Positions 40,701-52,441 of a stretch of 64,000 nucleotides of DNA are shown piece by piece. The translations under genes and the position numbers were made by a program. Each line of letters starts with the position of its first letter. Within the stretch, counting starts at the first letter, position 1. The notes under the pieces were generated by a model that searched no databases, had not been told where the DNA came from, and worked only from the letters and a program-made list of their open reading frames with translations. The DNA comes from Micropterus salmoides (lineage: Eukaryota > Chordata > Actinopteri > Centrarchiformes > Centrarchidae), in NCBI RefSeq assembly GCF_014851395.1, contig NW_024043372.1, positions 15,111,559 to 15,175,558 of the forward strand, given 5' to 3'.

Positions 40701-40864
40701 CGCTGGAGAGCACAGCAGCAAACACTGTAGTGGCCCAACCTTCAGCAGCACGCCGCTTTGTTCGACTGGCTGTCATGGGTCTGACGGTGGCTTTAGGGGC
40801 AGCAGCTCTCGCTGTGGTCAATACTGCCCTGGAGTGGGCCCCCAAACTGGACTTGTTTCCTTGA
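34945..40864 (+). CDS. tbc1d20: TBC1 domain family member 20 (Rab GTPase-activating protein)
   Basis: Exons: 34945-34996, 35272-35457, 35636-35716, 37543-37729, 37956-38057, 38562-38703, 40189-40367, 40606-40864. All are GT/AG with matching phases, giving 395 aa (human 403). The TBC domain spans roughly residues 45-265. The arginine finger is R99 (in LLDVQRS) and the glutamine finger Q138 (in YYQGYHD). A C-terminal hydrophobic segment at about 363-384 anchors the protein in the ER. Family knowledge: it speeds GTP hydrolysis by Rab1 and Rab18, acting in ER-to-Golgi traffic and lipid-droplet homeostasis; human loss causes Warburg Micro syndrome 4. The stretch between the TBC domain and the anchor is shorter than in mammals. 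The N-terminus is poorly conserved, so the start rests on frame and position. Confidence 0.96.
35885..36290. mobile_element. Tc1/mariner-like palindromic remnant in tbc1d20 intron 3
   Basis: Arms 35,941-36,083 and 36,132-36,257 are near-perfect inverted copies. They share GCTGAACTCAAAGACCAAA, TGTACACAAAAGGTCTATTT and GATAATCCATCCACCTCACA in order, with only 48 bases between them. Flanking ends read ACTGAACAAAATTATAAAC, a Tc1-like terminus in fish. The element keeps only the terminal arms and no transposase, so it is an internally deleted, non-autonomous copy. Confidence 0.75.
36692..36950 (+). mobile_element. tRNA-derived SINE in tbc1d20 intron 3
   Basis: The 5' part looks like a tRNA gene: GGCTGTGGCTCAGGAGGTTG carries the pol III A box and GGTTCAATCC the B box. 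The body continues with GTGTCCTTGGGCAAGATAC, GTGTAAAAGCGCTTTGAGTG and GGCGCTATACAAGTAC, typical of percomorph tRNA-SINEs. A few tRNA-part bases seem deleted. Confidence 0.8.
37730..37794 (+). repeat. (GT)n(AT)n microsatellite at the tbc1d20 exon 4 donor
   Basis: The intron begins GTGTTTAGTGTGTG and passes directly into about 14 GT units and then about 13 AT units. The tract begins within ten bases of the splice donor of exon 37543-37729. Confidence 0.9.
38980..39848. mobile_element. hAT-type element in tbc1d20 intron 6
   Basis: The left end is TAGGGCTGCAACTAACAAC, followed by GTCGAATAATC-type motifs common in fish hAT MITEs. The right end is degraded but reads TAGCGTCACTAATGTTGCTAA, an imperfect complement of the left end. 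TTATTGTT precedes the left end (38,972-38,979) and recurs at 39,849-39,856, consistent with an 8-bp target duplication. The right boundary is uncertain by a few bases. Confidence 0.5.
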
Positions 40865-42762
40865 AATGCTCCTCTTTTACCCCTACGTTCTAACCTATCT
40901 GTCCTTGACTGAATCTAGCTGGTGGGTCTGTTTCCAAGAACCCTTTAATTAATTAAACCACAAACCCTGCAGTCGATAACACTGTCACTGAGTGAACATT
41001 GAGTGTTCTCTCTAAACGGAACGTTAACGCTCCTCTCTCGCCTCCTAGGATGTCTTAACATCCTATGAAGGCCCCAGCTGAAGGTCCTTTAAAAGTAACT
41101 GAAGAGTGCACACCAGTATAACAGCAACAACTGCTGGTGTTCTGAAATGAAGAATCCACCCTGTTATAATGGAGGGACTGTAATTCTAATTACTATTACT
41201 GACGGTGTCATTATTAAAGTTTATTTATATATGGTATTACGATAATCTGATATTGATTTATGCTCACATAAGAGATTTATGCTTGGTGAACTCACTACAC
41301 TTGAAACTGCTGCCAATTAAGTGTGTGTGTGTGTGTGTGCGTGTGTGTGTGTGTGTGCGTGCAAACCTATTTGTCATGTATTTGATACCTGGACAGAGAC
41401 CAAATAGAGGATTGTTAGAACCCTCTTTTTGTATAATGTACTGTGTTTAATTTATAGGTATGTAAGCAGCTGTGTAAAGATATGATCATGACACACAGGC
41501 ACCTTTTAAGGTCACAATTTTATTATGTTTGTAGGTCTTTTTGTCACTTTAAGTTGTTTGAATACGCCTTTTTGGTCAAGACCGTTCTGGGGCCGAGTGT
41601 CTTTAAAACATGTCAGCAGTTGACACCCTTGACTACACATTTGAATTTTTATTTGTATCTCAACAATCTTGAATTTGAGGATGAGGTCCCAGAATGGAGT
41701 ACAGGAAGTAAATAAATCAGCCATATTGAAATAGTTTAACTAGAGCTTTCCAGTTGCATTTTCACCTAATTATTTAGTTGCACAACCTAAAAAATGTGTC
41801 TGTGTTTCATAGCCTCAAATGACCAGAGTATGTTTTCTGCGTCACATTTCCTGGAGTAGATTAAATCTCTCCGTGTAGTTTATCAGCACACTCACTCACT
41901 GCCTGGTCACAGAAAATATCAAAGCTGGGATAAATAGCAAGTAAAACCAATTGGACACTGTAGTCCATGTGTTGGCACAGTTTGAGACCCAGATTGCTCT
42001 AGCTGCATTAGTTTTGTGAAATTATTTTCATAGGCACTTTCCAGAAAAAAAAACACAGTGGTTGAAATGCTAACATAACTAACACAAATGTCAAATTAAT
42101 GCTAACTTACACACACATTAGTTAGGTTGGATTGCTTTGAGTGTAGCATTTCCATTTAACAGGCAGTTCAGCTCATTTTCATTCGGTCACATATTTAAAG
42201 TAGTAGGGGCTTGCTCAGGTTACAGTGAATAACCGCAGAATACCATCACCTGAATAGCCTAAACTCTTATCAGAAAATACATAGCAAGTAGGTTGTCAGA
42301 GCACTTCATTCTAAGGTAGTTAATTTGAGTTGTCTAATATTTTATGTGTTTTGCTCATCAGAAGAATTCGAGGTCACTTACATTTTACGGCACAACAACC
42401 AGTCAACTAAACTTCTCACTTGAGTTGAGCGCATTGAGTGCCACGTTGAGAGAAGTTGTTCTTGCTGTGTTAGGAACCGAAAATTAAGGCTGATTGGTTT
42501 CTTGCCTTTGTAGTGAACCACTGATTCAGCTGGTGAGGGATCTACAAAATGATCTGAAAATGAAGGTGACCTGGAACGTGTCCAAGGACGCTTAGAGGTG
42601 CCTGAGTATAGTTTTTCGGCAGTATTGTAATGCACCATGTATCTGCACTCAGTGGTTTTTATTTCTTTTCATTGCACTAAATGATTTATCTGCCTTTTGT
42701 TTATTTTCTTACATTGAATCTGTCATACTAATGTAAAGATGTACAAGAGAATGCTAATAAAC
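40865..42762 (+). other. tbc1d20: tbc1d20 3' untranslated region and downstream
   Basis: No coding exon follows the TGA. AATAAA hexamers occur near 41,712 and at 42,757 (GCTAATAAACTAG). The second lies at the edge of a transposon insertion and is a good candidate for the distal polyadenylation signal. A (GT)n tract lies at 41,321-41,358. The actual end of the transcript cannot be fixed from sequence. Confidence 0.4.
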
Positions 42763-42796
42763 TAGAGTGAAACTGTTAAGACGCATTTGTTTGGAC

Positions 42797-43268
42797 TAGG
42801 GATGGGGATCAAGACCTGGTTCCAAAATTTCTCCAAACCTGAAAATCAGTAAGGTTCGAGCTTATCGAGACTTGCTGGCTATGATGTAACGTTATGTCTC
42901 GAGTGTCAAATGTGATTTAAACGCAATAGATAAGAAAATCATCAGGTTGCAGTCTCTGCCTGCTCTCAGTCGGCTCCTACACACACACACACGCCTCTGC
43001 AGCAGAGCGAGAGGCTGCGCCGTCGCGGTGGAATACGGTGAGGGTTAAGCTAAGTTAAATATGTTTATTTATCGCAAGTGATATGTCATGTCAATATATA
43101 ACGTTATCACACACTGAATATTTTCCTCATACTGTGCAGGCCTACCTCATGCCCGTTGGGTCTGGTCTTACCAAATAACCATCACTAAATAATAATAAAG
43201 TATCGATAGTGGTATTGATAAAGAATCGGATCGGTAAGCAGTCTCAATACAAATTAACCCCATCCTTA
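42797..43268. mobile_element. hAT-type MITE with perfect target duplication
   Basis: The element begins TAGGGATGGGGATC and ends AACCCCATCCTTA, so the ends are imperfect inverted repeats. It is flanked on both sides by the identical octamer GTTTGGAC (42,789-42,796 and 43,269-43,276), the hallmark of a hAT insertion. It is 472 bp with no transposase. It lies between the converging 3' ends of tbc1d20 and rbck1. Confidence 0.85.
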
Positions 43269-43276
43269 GTTTGGAC

Positions 43277-44926
43277 ACAGTTACTCATGGTGTAAACTAA
43301 TTCCTATGTACCTGATAACATGTAAACTGTCAATTTTACATTTCCTTAAAAACTGCTTTCTAATGGTAGATTTGCCATTTACAGACACTTAAACAGGAAG
43401 GCTCATCACTACATTGACTAAACTTTATTCAGACTGAACTATTCGTTGTCAGGCTTAACTTACCATCTTTAGCTATTATGCTTTGGAGTTAAGGCATGTC
43501 ACTTCAAAAAAACAACCAACTGAAACCCACCAAACTTCATAGTTACAAGACATAAACAAAATTGAATGTTTCTGTACATAGGTTAATATAGTTATTAAGA
43601 CATAAAGATAAAATCTTGAATACCTGAATAATCCAGCATTTGTCCATAACAACATATTTCATCCTGATACTAAGTTATTAAGTGCATCAGAGCAGCTTGG
43701 TTGAGCACATTCATTCAATGTAAACACTTAAAACATCCTTCACCACAGTCTGATTAGTCGACTGAAAGAAAACCTATTGCTGTCATAATTCTTATAACAT
43801 TTATCATTTTGGTCACTTATCAAGCTAAAACATCAAACATATAAAGGATATAAAACACTTTAGTTCTGGTGTTTGATGATCAGTCTAGATGATCATTTGG
43901 GAAAACAAACCATTAAAAGATGCGGTAAACGATTCCAATCAAATAGAATTATTTTTGTCAAATTCGGCGGATCTCTCCTCACGGCCGCTCGCTGTCCGTT
44001 ATGTGTGTGCACTGAACATCTGGTGTTTCTACACAGACCTGACTCTCTAAATGGGAAACAAAGTGGCTCGGACTGATCGACACAACACTATCCAGCAGTT
44101 CCAACCATGATTTGTGCATCAGGTAACGTTAGATGACTTGCCCACTGACATTCAGCTTTCTTTCTAGTTCTCCAAGACATGCTGTTTTAGCAGAAAAGTT
44201 GTATCACCGTCTGGATCTGGTGTGTTGACTCTGGGGCTATCTCGTCCTCTTTGCATGTTAGCTTCGCACCAGAAACTTTAGTAACAGTTTGCTAACCTAC
44301 AACTTTGCTAACGTTAGCTACTTTATTTGTTATATATCATGGTATTTGTTATGGTCTGGAATTTCTCCAAATCGCTTACTCCACTTTTAATCATTCATAA
44401 ATTATGAAGTTATTGTCAGTTCTAGTTAATGAGTTGTAGCGTACTACACACGGGAAACAATTCCATATTCATGTAATTGTTAGCTTTAGAGTGACATTCT
44501 TATTTACTGTATTTTATTATTATTATTTTTTTTTTAATGGTCTTTGATCAATTACTCATTACTTAAGTAAACACAGTATAATTGCTGGCTCATCAAAATG
44601 CATTAAAGTAGTAGCCAGAGGTCAAACCATATATTAAGCATTAATTCGTCATATTTGTATCATTATAACACTGACAGTAATTATCCTTGGCTGCAGAGAT
44701 GTACAATAGCTGGCAGGTTGTATATCTTGTGTATATCATATTTTTGTAGATGTGTCTCAGTGACTATACCATTGAAACCAAGACTAAAACTGAGTAAAAT
44801 AAATCGAAAGAACACATTAATATAGCCAGCATTAAGCTACCAGCATATGCAATGACTGAGGTCTGCGTTTCTTCAGACAGTGCAAGCGCTTGCAGCTGTG
44901 TATGTGTGTTCATTAGTGTGCTTGCC
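43277..44926. other. Convergent intergenic region and rbck1 3' flank
   Basis: No coding exon seen. Part should be the rbck1 3' untranslated region (minus strand); AATAAA on that strand occurs near 44,322-44,327. The rest is AT-rich with no bounded repeat recognised. Confidence 0.4.
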
Positions 44927-47900
44927 TCAATGGCAATTTTGGCAGTTGGGATGGCAAGGCTGATTATTCACTCTGCATTTACAGCCCCCAGATATGTCGC
45001 CGCTGCCCTGTAAAATACGACAAAAGGAGAAGGTTATATGCACAGCTCAAACACATGAGCTAACTTTCCTGAATACTGAACAAACACTGAAAAACTGTTT
45101 TGTAAGTGAATGTTTTTACATTTGGTCCCCAGCGAGCTTGTTTGGTGACCCAGCAGATTTCTGTCCTGCACATCAAACAGCAGATCCAATCACAACCGTC
45201 TTTTTTCTGGACGATGATGTCACACCGCGGACATTTCATGGCCTCTCCATTCTGTAGCAGGTTCTGTATTGAAATTCAGTAAAATGAAAATGTAAAGTAG
45301 CCATAGGGAGACATGCCCAAAAATACAACTACAATCAACAGAGAATGAACACTGAATAATGTTGCATTTTGCCTGATGGTGATTTTAAAAAAGTACACAA
45401 AACAGCAACATTACACAGTAACATAATACCGGTCATCCATCAAACTCAAAAATAATATGCTGATCTTGTATCATGGGACAACCAACTGGTCACTTTTCTT
45501 TAAGTCTAAGAAAGCATGGACCAAACTGAAGGAATCAGTGTGAATTAAGAACACAAACCCTGAGATTTTAAAATGGATAGTAAAATATCAAACATACAAC
45601 TAACTAAGCCAGTGTCTGTGCCAGGACACTTAGAAAACACATTTTTTAAACATTATTTGGGCAGGATTGGAAGTCGAAATAACTGCAGATTGTAGGAAGG
45701 AAAACATCCCTCAAATGGACTTACGAACCTTACTTAAGAGCACTTAAAACAAATGTATATGAAACAGACACTCCACCAGCCCTCCCAGTTTGTAAACAAA
45801 GGACTATCTTAGAAGCAAATGCAGTGCACACTCCAATACTGTTTTATTCATGATTCATCGTAAAATATTTACAGGCCATTAGACAAGATTAAATAAATGA
45901 ATGCTCTATGCGATATCTTATAAATTGTAAAATATTAACATGTCATTTTTACCAGTGTTTTAGTTGACTGCTACAGGATATAAAAAAGAAACTTCCCGTA
46001 TTGGTTTATGGCATACTGGGTAGTGCACTGGTTCAGAATTGTAGTGTTGTTTTCTTTTGCTTATGTGTAACAAGGCTGATACTGTTACAAATGTGTTTCT
46101 CTATCCACACTGATCCACAAGCACTAAGGAGCACACAACTGTTTATTGTCAAACCGCATCAGAAGTGCAATAGACTGCAAAGCTCTGCACTCCTGTGCCA
46201 CATCATCACAGAATAACACAGGCTGACCTACCTCTAGCATCTGCTTAGTTTGCTGAGCCGCCTGGTCGTTCTCTGCTCGGATGCGCAGGTCATCCTGGTA
46301 GTCCTTACAATTCATGCCATTATGGATTGCCTGCAAACACAACAACTTTGTTTGGTGCTTCTGTTATTACTACACTGTAAGAAATTGTAAGTCAGTTAGA
46401 ACAGTGAATGTCAGAAAACTACCCTGCAGAGAATGCAGTTGGTTTCATCGCAGAGTTCACAGTGGAACTCATTGACTTCATCCTCGTAGATGCACCACCC
46501 TCGACAGTTCGGAGTCTGACAGTGGAAGCTGTGCTCCGAGCGGCTTTCTGCAATGCTCAGACGCAACTCCAGAAACCGCTGGTGCTCCTCTTCTGTGAGC
46601 AGCTGTAACCAAGATCATATAATGGTAACAGAGTAAAAGTATACATTATGTGGGTTTTTTATCTTTATTAAAATGTGCCGATTTGACATTTGAGTAAATC
46701 TCCCCACCTGCACTGACTGGCTTGCCATTTACTGTAGTTGAAATCATTCTACTTTACTTGAACAGATGTTCTTAAATAATTAAGATTAAAAATGTGCTGT
46801 TAAGCCACATGTTTCTCTGAGGATGACGGAAACGCATGCTTAACTTTTATTTAGGGCTGCCTCAGACTTACTATTTTCCTAGCCGATTAGTAGTCATTAG
46901 CTTAAGCTACTAGTCAACTTGTCGTCGACCCAGAGTAAAAGTCCTGATCAGAGCCACCGTAAATCACCTCTGTACTGTATTCCCTGTTGTCAAATGTGCC
47001 CTCTGTGACTTCCTTAAAAGAGAAAAGTTCTGTGCAACAATCCCCTAATGATAAGGCGCAACTCCCAAATGGAGTTTGAGAGTTGTTTTTTTGCGACTAA
47101 CTGACGTGAAGTTATTAGGCGGCAGACTTACTTCTATTGCACATCATTTTACTTTCTTTCTTACATTTTATAGCCAGGTTTGAAGAAGAAGTTTCAGAAA
47201 CCATTTGTTTATTTTTTTTATTAGACCGACATGGCAGCGCAGACATACGTCCACAGTGAAATGTCTTATTACATCAGGCCTACGCTGTCAAAGGCTAATA
47301 TGCTAATTTTCCATTTTCTGTGATCATTGTCTACTGCAACAACTGAAATGAAAATGTGGTCACAGTTGTAACACGTCTGGATTCTTATTATTTTTTATAT
47401 GTTATTATTTCTCTATCAACTTTAAGATTGTGATTTCTTGACTGCCCATGCTGAAAGTTTCCTGTTCTCCAGCTTTACACTCACCGCTTGGATCTCTCTG
47501 TCCAGTAGCTTGCTCTCACATTTGTCAGGACAGGACACCTCAGCATCTTGACTGTTCACTATTGTCCCTTTTAGACACTCCCTGAACAAGGACACACACA
47601 CAAACATAATAAAAATACATGAACATTTACATTAAATACTAACATTTGCACAATTTGGGGATAATGACATTTGTGTGGCCACTGTAGACATTTAGAAAGC
47701 AGACAGAATACTTTTATCACTTCAACAACATAGGACAACGCTACAAAATTGTTTCCTGCTCTCAGACCTGCAGAAAGTGTGTAGACACTCCCTGAGCACG
47801 ACGCCCTCTTCTGGCAGCAGGGTAGAGAAGCAGATGGGACAGTCTGTCTCTGTGGTATTGAGGATAAGGTTCTGGTCTTCTGTTGCCAACAAGTACAGGT

Positions 47901-50900
47901 AGTTCCTCTCTCGTTCCTCCTTCTGAGCCTTCATCAACCAGAAATGGAGGGACGCCGTCACATTAAACAGATTCATCACAAATTGTCATGACCCGTTATC
48001 AACATCATCATCCCGCGTTTCCAGAAAATGGAAAGTGAAACAGCAGAATACTGTTGGAAACAAATAGTTTCCAAGAGCCTCAGGACAGTTTTTTTGGACT
48101 CTACTCTGTGGTGGTGTTGGTGTTATGTTTACTTCACATACTTCAATCTATTAGGCTGTATAGGTTATCAGTGTAGATTGTATGTGTAATGTAATTGTTC
48201 TGCATTTATCACACATATAATTTACATTTACTCATTTGACGCTTTTATCCAAAGTGACTCACATTTGAGAAACAACATACAATCATCAACAAAGCATCAA
48301 ATACAGCACGAGATCTACAACTGACAACACATACTAGTAAGAGCAGCAATAAATACTAGTAAGAGCTCATAGCACATATTGCATCAATGGGGTAAATACC
48401 TAGGGAAAGAAGGGAGAGTTAACAAAAAAGTGTAATGAATACATGACAATTGTAAGGGGATAGAAGAAGAAGAGCACAGGAAGTGCATGTTAGAGGTTAG
48501 GAGTTAGAGGTGTTACTATTGAACACCCTCTTCTGTACAAGAGAGCGACGATAAACATCAAGAGCACTTAGCTCACCACAGAAGTTTTTTACTTTACAAA
48601 ATTAGTACATGCATCATCGTTTTTCAAAATTGGAATATAACCAAAATGTGTCACAGAACCAAATGTACTAAACACTCAGTGGACCTGTGCAATCTAATGT
48701 AATCCAATACACCTGTTCTGCTACAAAGTCCACTTTTATGATGCCTACAAAGTTCCTTTTTCATACTGTCATAGACGTGTTCAATTATATGTTTTAGCAC
48801 TGAGGTTATACAGTAGTTAGTCATGATGTCATACTGGACTGGACTACTGAGAGGGGTTTCAATATTCTAAACCTAGTGAATAGGGAGGACAAAACATTAG
48901 AAACACCTCTTAGTATTATGCCATCCAGTACTACAACCTCAATAATAATCTGAGCTATCGTATTGAATTGCAATGGATAGTACAGGTGTACCAGGTGTAA
49001 TGTGGCCACTGAGTGTATACATACTTTCAAGTTTCTAAGATGTCAGCTGCACTGTGTTGCAGTCTATATTGCCTCACACAACAACCATAATGTTTAATAA
49101 GTTAGGTCAAAGGGTTAGGTCAAATTTAGATTTCAGGACTCCTAGTTGCCTGCTTTTTAATGAACAGTACCGTTACCTGTTCATACTGCAATATGGCCAG
49201 TTGTTCCTGCTGAATTCGGAGAACCTCCTCCTGGTCTGGCTGGTAGATGTTAGGCACCTCATAATCCTCTGGCCTGTCCCCTCCACACATCTCACAGCCT
49301 GGACGCGTTGGTTTATTCACGAACGTACACATAGCACAGGCCCAGCCCAACTACACACAAACACAGATATATGATAGGCTTGCACAGAACCAGGACAAGC
49401 ACTATGTTGACAGTCTTCCAGACATAATGTTAAATGCATAGCCTGTTTTCTGACCTGAGGTTTAGGAAGCACAGCAGGTTTAGTCCTAGTTGGGGGTTTA
49501 GGAAGAAGAGGAGGAGGAGGAGCTTGTTCAGTGTCTGGGGGAGGAGCTGTCTTCTCACCACCACCTCCGCCCAGCCCTCTGGGTAAAAGCTGCATAGACT
49601 CCATGGACTCCACAATGCCTAAGAATAGATTATCATTCAATAAAACTATTTTAACTGTTGAGATTATTTGTTGATTCAACCTGTAATCAAGGTGAGACTA
49701 ATTCGTAAGTATCCATAAGTATTTCCTAAATGGGTTGTTATTCCTTCCAAAAACTCAAAAATATTAAATAGGCACCGTTACAAAAAATAATAATTTAACA
49801 GATTAACTGACAAAGAATACAACTATTGTTAGCAGCCATGATGTGTGTGTGTGTTTGTTACTGACCCTCTATGCATTGTTGCTCCTGGTCCAGTTTGTGT
49901 TGCTGCCGTGTGAGATGAGCAGCATGAGCGGAGAGGATGAACAGGAACGCCTTGTCTCCACTCTGACGGACACCGTGGCTGTACAACGTCTCCCGGTCCT
50001 GAGCCAGCCGCTTCCCTATCACCCAGCGCTGCAGCGTGGGGGAGAACCCAAAGTCATGGCTGATCTGTGCACATAAAATGATGGACAAGACAGATCATTC
50101 AACGGAATTTTGACTTCACATTTGTTTTTTTTAATGAATTTAACTTGAATGAACTTGTAATCATGACAGAACAGGAAACGTGTGCACTGTACCTGTGCCA
50201 GTGTTCATGTACATGCATTTAAATAAAGCCACACACACACTAAATCTGTAAATTACATTTCTTACTATAAATTAAATTCAAAATATAAAACTTTGAGGAC
50301 AATAACAGAGGCCCATTGACCTACTACCACATACTATAGTATACTGTTATGGATATTAAAGTAATAGAAAATTGTGCTAGATCATCTGCAGTTAATGTTG
50401 CAACATCAGTACCTTTTCTTTAAGTTGTGCAATTGTCATGTCACAAGAGACCACAATGGTTACTGGGATGTAGGTATCTGACTGACCATCCTCCACTCCA
50501 ACCCACAACCTATAGAGAAAACAAAACAACCACCGTTGTCCTCATTTTTTGTTTCTGCTTATTGCATCACACATCAAACACCACACACTTTTGTTTTTTT
50601 CTTGCTAACATACTTCATTCTCACACATTACATAATCCAGATTCAAGACATAACTCACTTCAGAAATAAACACTGCCCTACAAAAGAGGGAAATTCTTCC
50701 CCATGGGCAACAAATTTACGGTTCTCTGTTTTATGGCTAAAACAAGTTAGTCACACATAGATACGGTGACATCCACAGTCCCCACCTTATGGAGTCCTGA
50801 GGGTAGGCCTGACTGTTGATGCTGACAGACACTGGAACATAGAGTTGTGACAGTTTCTGGCACAGCCTGACTGCTTCCTGTCCATCCCCGCTGCTGAGGG

Positions 50901-51320
50901 CTTCACTCAGAGAGAGGGCCAGTTCCTCTGCTGCACAAGGAGCAAGGGAACAGTTCCTAACCTCACGTGATTACTATCAACCTCACTATCAACACATTTG
51001 ATTTCTGCTTACTGATGGCTGTTAGTAGCACTGGATGGCACCGTTTGTGGTGTTAGTTAATGAAAGCAATGACCCACATTCACTATCATATGATAAAATT
51101 CAATGTTGAAAACAGTAAAATGCCTATATAAAACATTATTTTCACTGGGACATTTAGTCAATTAAGAGTGTGTGTGTGTGTGTGTTTGCGGGGAGGTCTC
51201 ATATGGGTCAGATATGTGTCGTGAAACCGGGTTAGTTCGCTCACAAACAAACAAAATCGAAACTAAGTCGAGCAGCTCACCTTCTTTCAAATTGACTCCC
51301 GGTGTAACTTCAGAAGCCAT
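44927..51320 (-). CDS. rbck1: RanBP-type and C3HC4-type zinc finger-containing protein 1 (HOIL-1, RBR E3 ligase)
   Basis: Exons: 51320-51281, 50930-50786, 50509-50413, 50064-49866, 49618-49455, 49350-49177, 47928-47768, 47581-47485, 46602-46423, 46330-46232, 45263-45120, 45007-44927. All are GT/AG with consistent phases; about 526 aa (human 510). A ubiquitin-like domain lies at about 62-140, a Pro-rich linker at 180-215, and an NZF finger at 216-240 (C220, C223, C234, C237, with TF after the second Cys). The RBR unit follows: RING1 from C303, IBR in exon 46602-46423, RING2 in the last two exons. The RTEICW catalytic cysteine is about residue 489, and the tail ends CHPNCQNCH. Family knowledge: HOIL-1 joins HOIP and SHARPIN in LUBAC, which makes linear ubiquitin chains for NF-kB signalling. 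The 47928 acceptor has a second AG six bases on. The RING1-IBR join is shorter than in mammals. Confidence 0.96.
46852..47300. mobile_element. Degraded hAT-type MITE in an rbck1 intron
   Basis: The left end TAGGGCTGCCTCAG is followed by CCGATTAGTAGTC and CTTGTCGTCGACC, the motif set of fish hAT MITEs. The right end was not recognisable, so the end coordinate is approximate. Confidence 0.35.
48031..48041 (+). promoter_or_regulatory. ISRE-like site in an rbck1 intron
   Basis: GAAAGTGAAAC matches GAAANNGAAAC and is preceded by GAAAATG, giving three GAAA units. It lies about 100 bp upstream of the rbck1 exon starting at 47,928. Sequence match only. Confidence 0.35.
48221..48290 (+). repeat. Fragment of a common fish interspersed repeat
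   Basis: TTTACATTTACTCATTTGAC, then GCTTTTATCCAAAGTGACTC, is a very common teleost repeat module. Its full extent may reach about 48,560. Confidence 0.5.
48669..49018. mobile_element. Tc1-like MITE in an rbck1 intron
   Basis: The ends are inverted copies: AACACTCAGTGG at the left and CCACTGAGTGTAT at the right, each next to TA as for Tc1/mariner insertions. Inside the ends, TACACCTGTTCTG and CAGGTGTACCAGG are also inverted. About 350 bp with no transposase. Confidence 0.7.
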
Positions 51321-51499
51321 AATTACACCTGAAACGGCAGGTAACACAAAATGTATCAGGCCAACATTGCAGTTATGACAAAACAGAGCTGCCAATAAAA
51401 GACATGTTGACAGTTACGTAGGCTATAACCAGGTCGCGTCGCTGCAGTCCTGTCTGCATCCAACAGGCACGTCCTCGATTCGGCTTAATGGTAAGGAGG

Positions 51500-51625
51500 G
51501 TACTTTATAGGTGATGTTAGAGGCAAAATAACAGACTAGTGAAGACTAAAACTACTTGTTTTCCTCTTCTGGCTCGCCCAGCCCTCACGTCTCCGCCGCT
51601 GGCAGGTAGAACAGAAAGTGAAACT
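51500..51625 (-). promoter_or_regulatory. rbck1: rbck1 promoter with ISRE
   Basis: GAAAGTGAAACT at 51,614-51,625 (plus strand) is an exact match to the ISRE consensus GAAANNGAAACT, about 290 bp upstream of the rbck1 ATG. A minus-strand TATAAAG lies near 51,503-51,509. An acceptor-like TTTCAG about 12 bases before the ATG suggests a non-coding first exon upstream. The exact start of transcription is inferred. Confidence 0.5.
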
Positions 51626-52056
51626 GACTCAAGTTCAGGAAGAGAATTTTTTTAAAGGGGTCGTTGTGGAATTGCTCTGCTCCGCCCCCTCATGTCACTC
51701 CTGAAAGTGTTCTAGTTCATATTGTTGATGTTTTGAATACACAATAATAGGTAGGCCTATCTAATTCGTTTTATCGTTTTCTTCACCTCCTCTTAAAATC
51801 ACTACAGACCAGTGGTGTCGTCTTCGTTATACGCAGGTATACCCACTAGGAACAGTCAAAGATTTCCGTATACCCACTTAAAATGGCGAGATGATACCTA
51901 ACATAACCTTCACATCTTGTGGCAGAACTTTCACAAGTTCATTCATAAATTCACCCCGTTTGTGTTGCGAAGCTCTGAACTGACGTTTGCGGCTACCAAA
52001 CAACAACACAGCTGCGTGGCAGTCACTCTGCGCAAGTTTGACATTAACTAATGTGA

Positions 52057-52251
52057 ATCACGAAAGGAGATGTGAAACGCGAGCAAACTCAAACTATACT
52101 TGTTCGGTATTTTGGTAAGCCTGCAGCTGAATCTGCTGCCGCACCGGGTGACACCGCGGCTGCAGAAGATGACACGAACGTTAAGGTTACTGAAACTAAC
52201 GTTACAGGAAACGAGCCAGCTGAGGCTGATGCTATCTTAACGTTACCTGGT
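52057..52251 (+). pseudogene. Remnant first exon of a hAT transposase-like gene
   Basis: An open frame inside the hAT element encodes KREQTQTILVRYFGKP followed by an Ala/Glu/Asp/Thr-rich stretch. It ends at a donor-like CCTG/GTTAGTG. A short basic start followed by a hydrophobic-Phe-Gly/Lys-Pro motif is common at the N-terminus of hAT transposases with later zinc fingers. The frame has no ATG: the nearest ATG, at 52,070, is out of frame by two bases. No later transposase exons were found in the element. Confidence 0.4.
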
Positions 52252-52356
52252 TAGTGAAAGTAGCATATACGTGATCATTAACGGAAGTTGCATCTATTAC
52301 TAGTTAACTTAACTAACGTTAATGTGGTGGATCAATGGTCAATCAATGATAGGTAC

Positions 52357-52361
<5 letters not shown>

Positions 52362-52429
<68 letters not shown>

Positions 52430-52441
52430 CCGCGCGCGCGC
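52362..52441. repeat. (TG)n(CG)n microsatellite
   Basis: Over 30 TG units running into a short alternating CG tract. Pure purine-pyrimidine alternation of this length can form Z-DNA. Confidence 0.95.
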
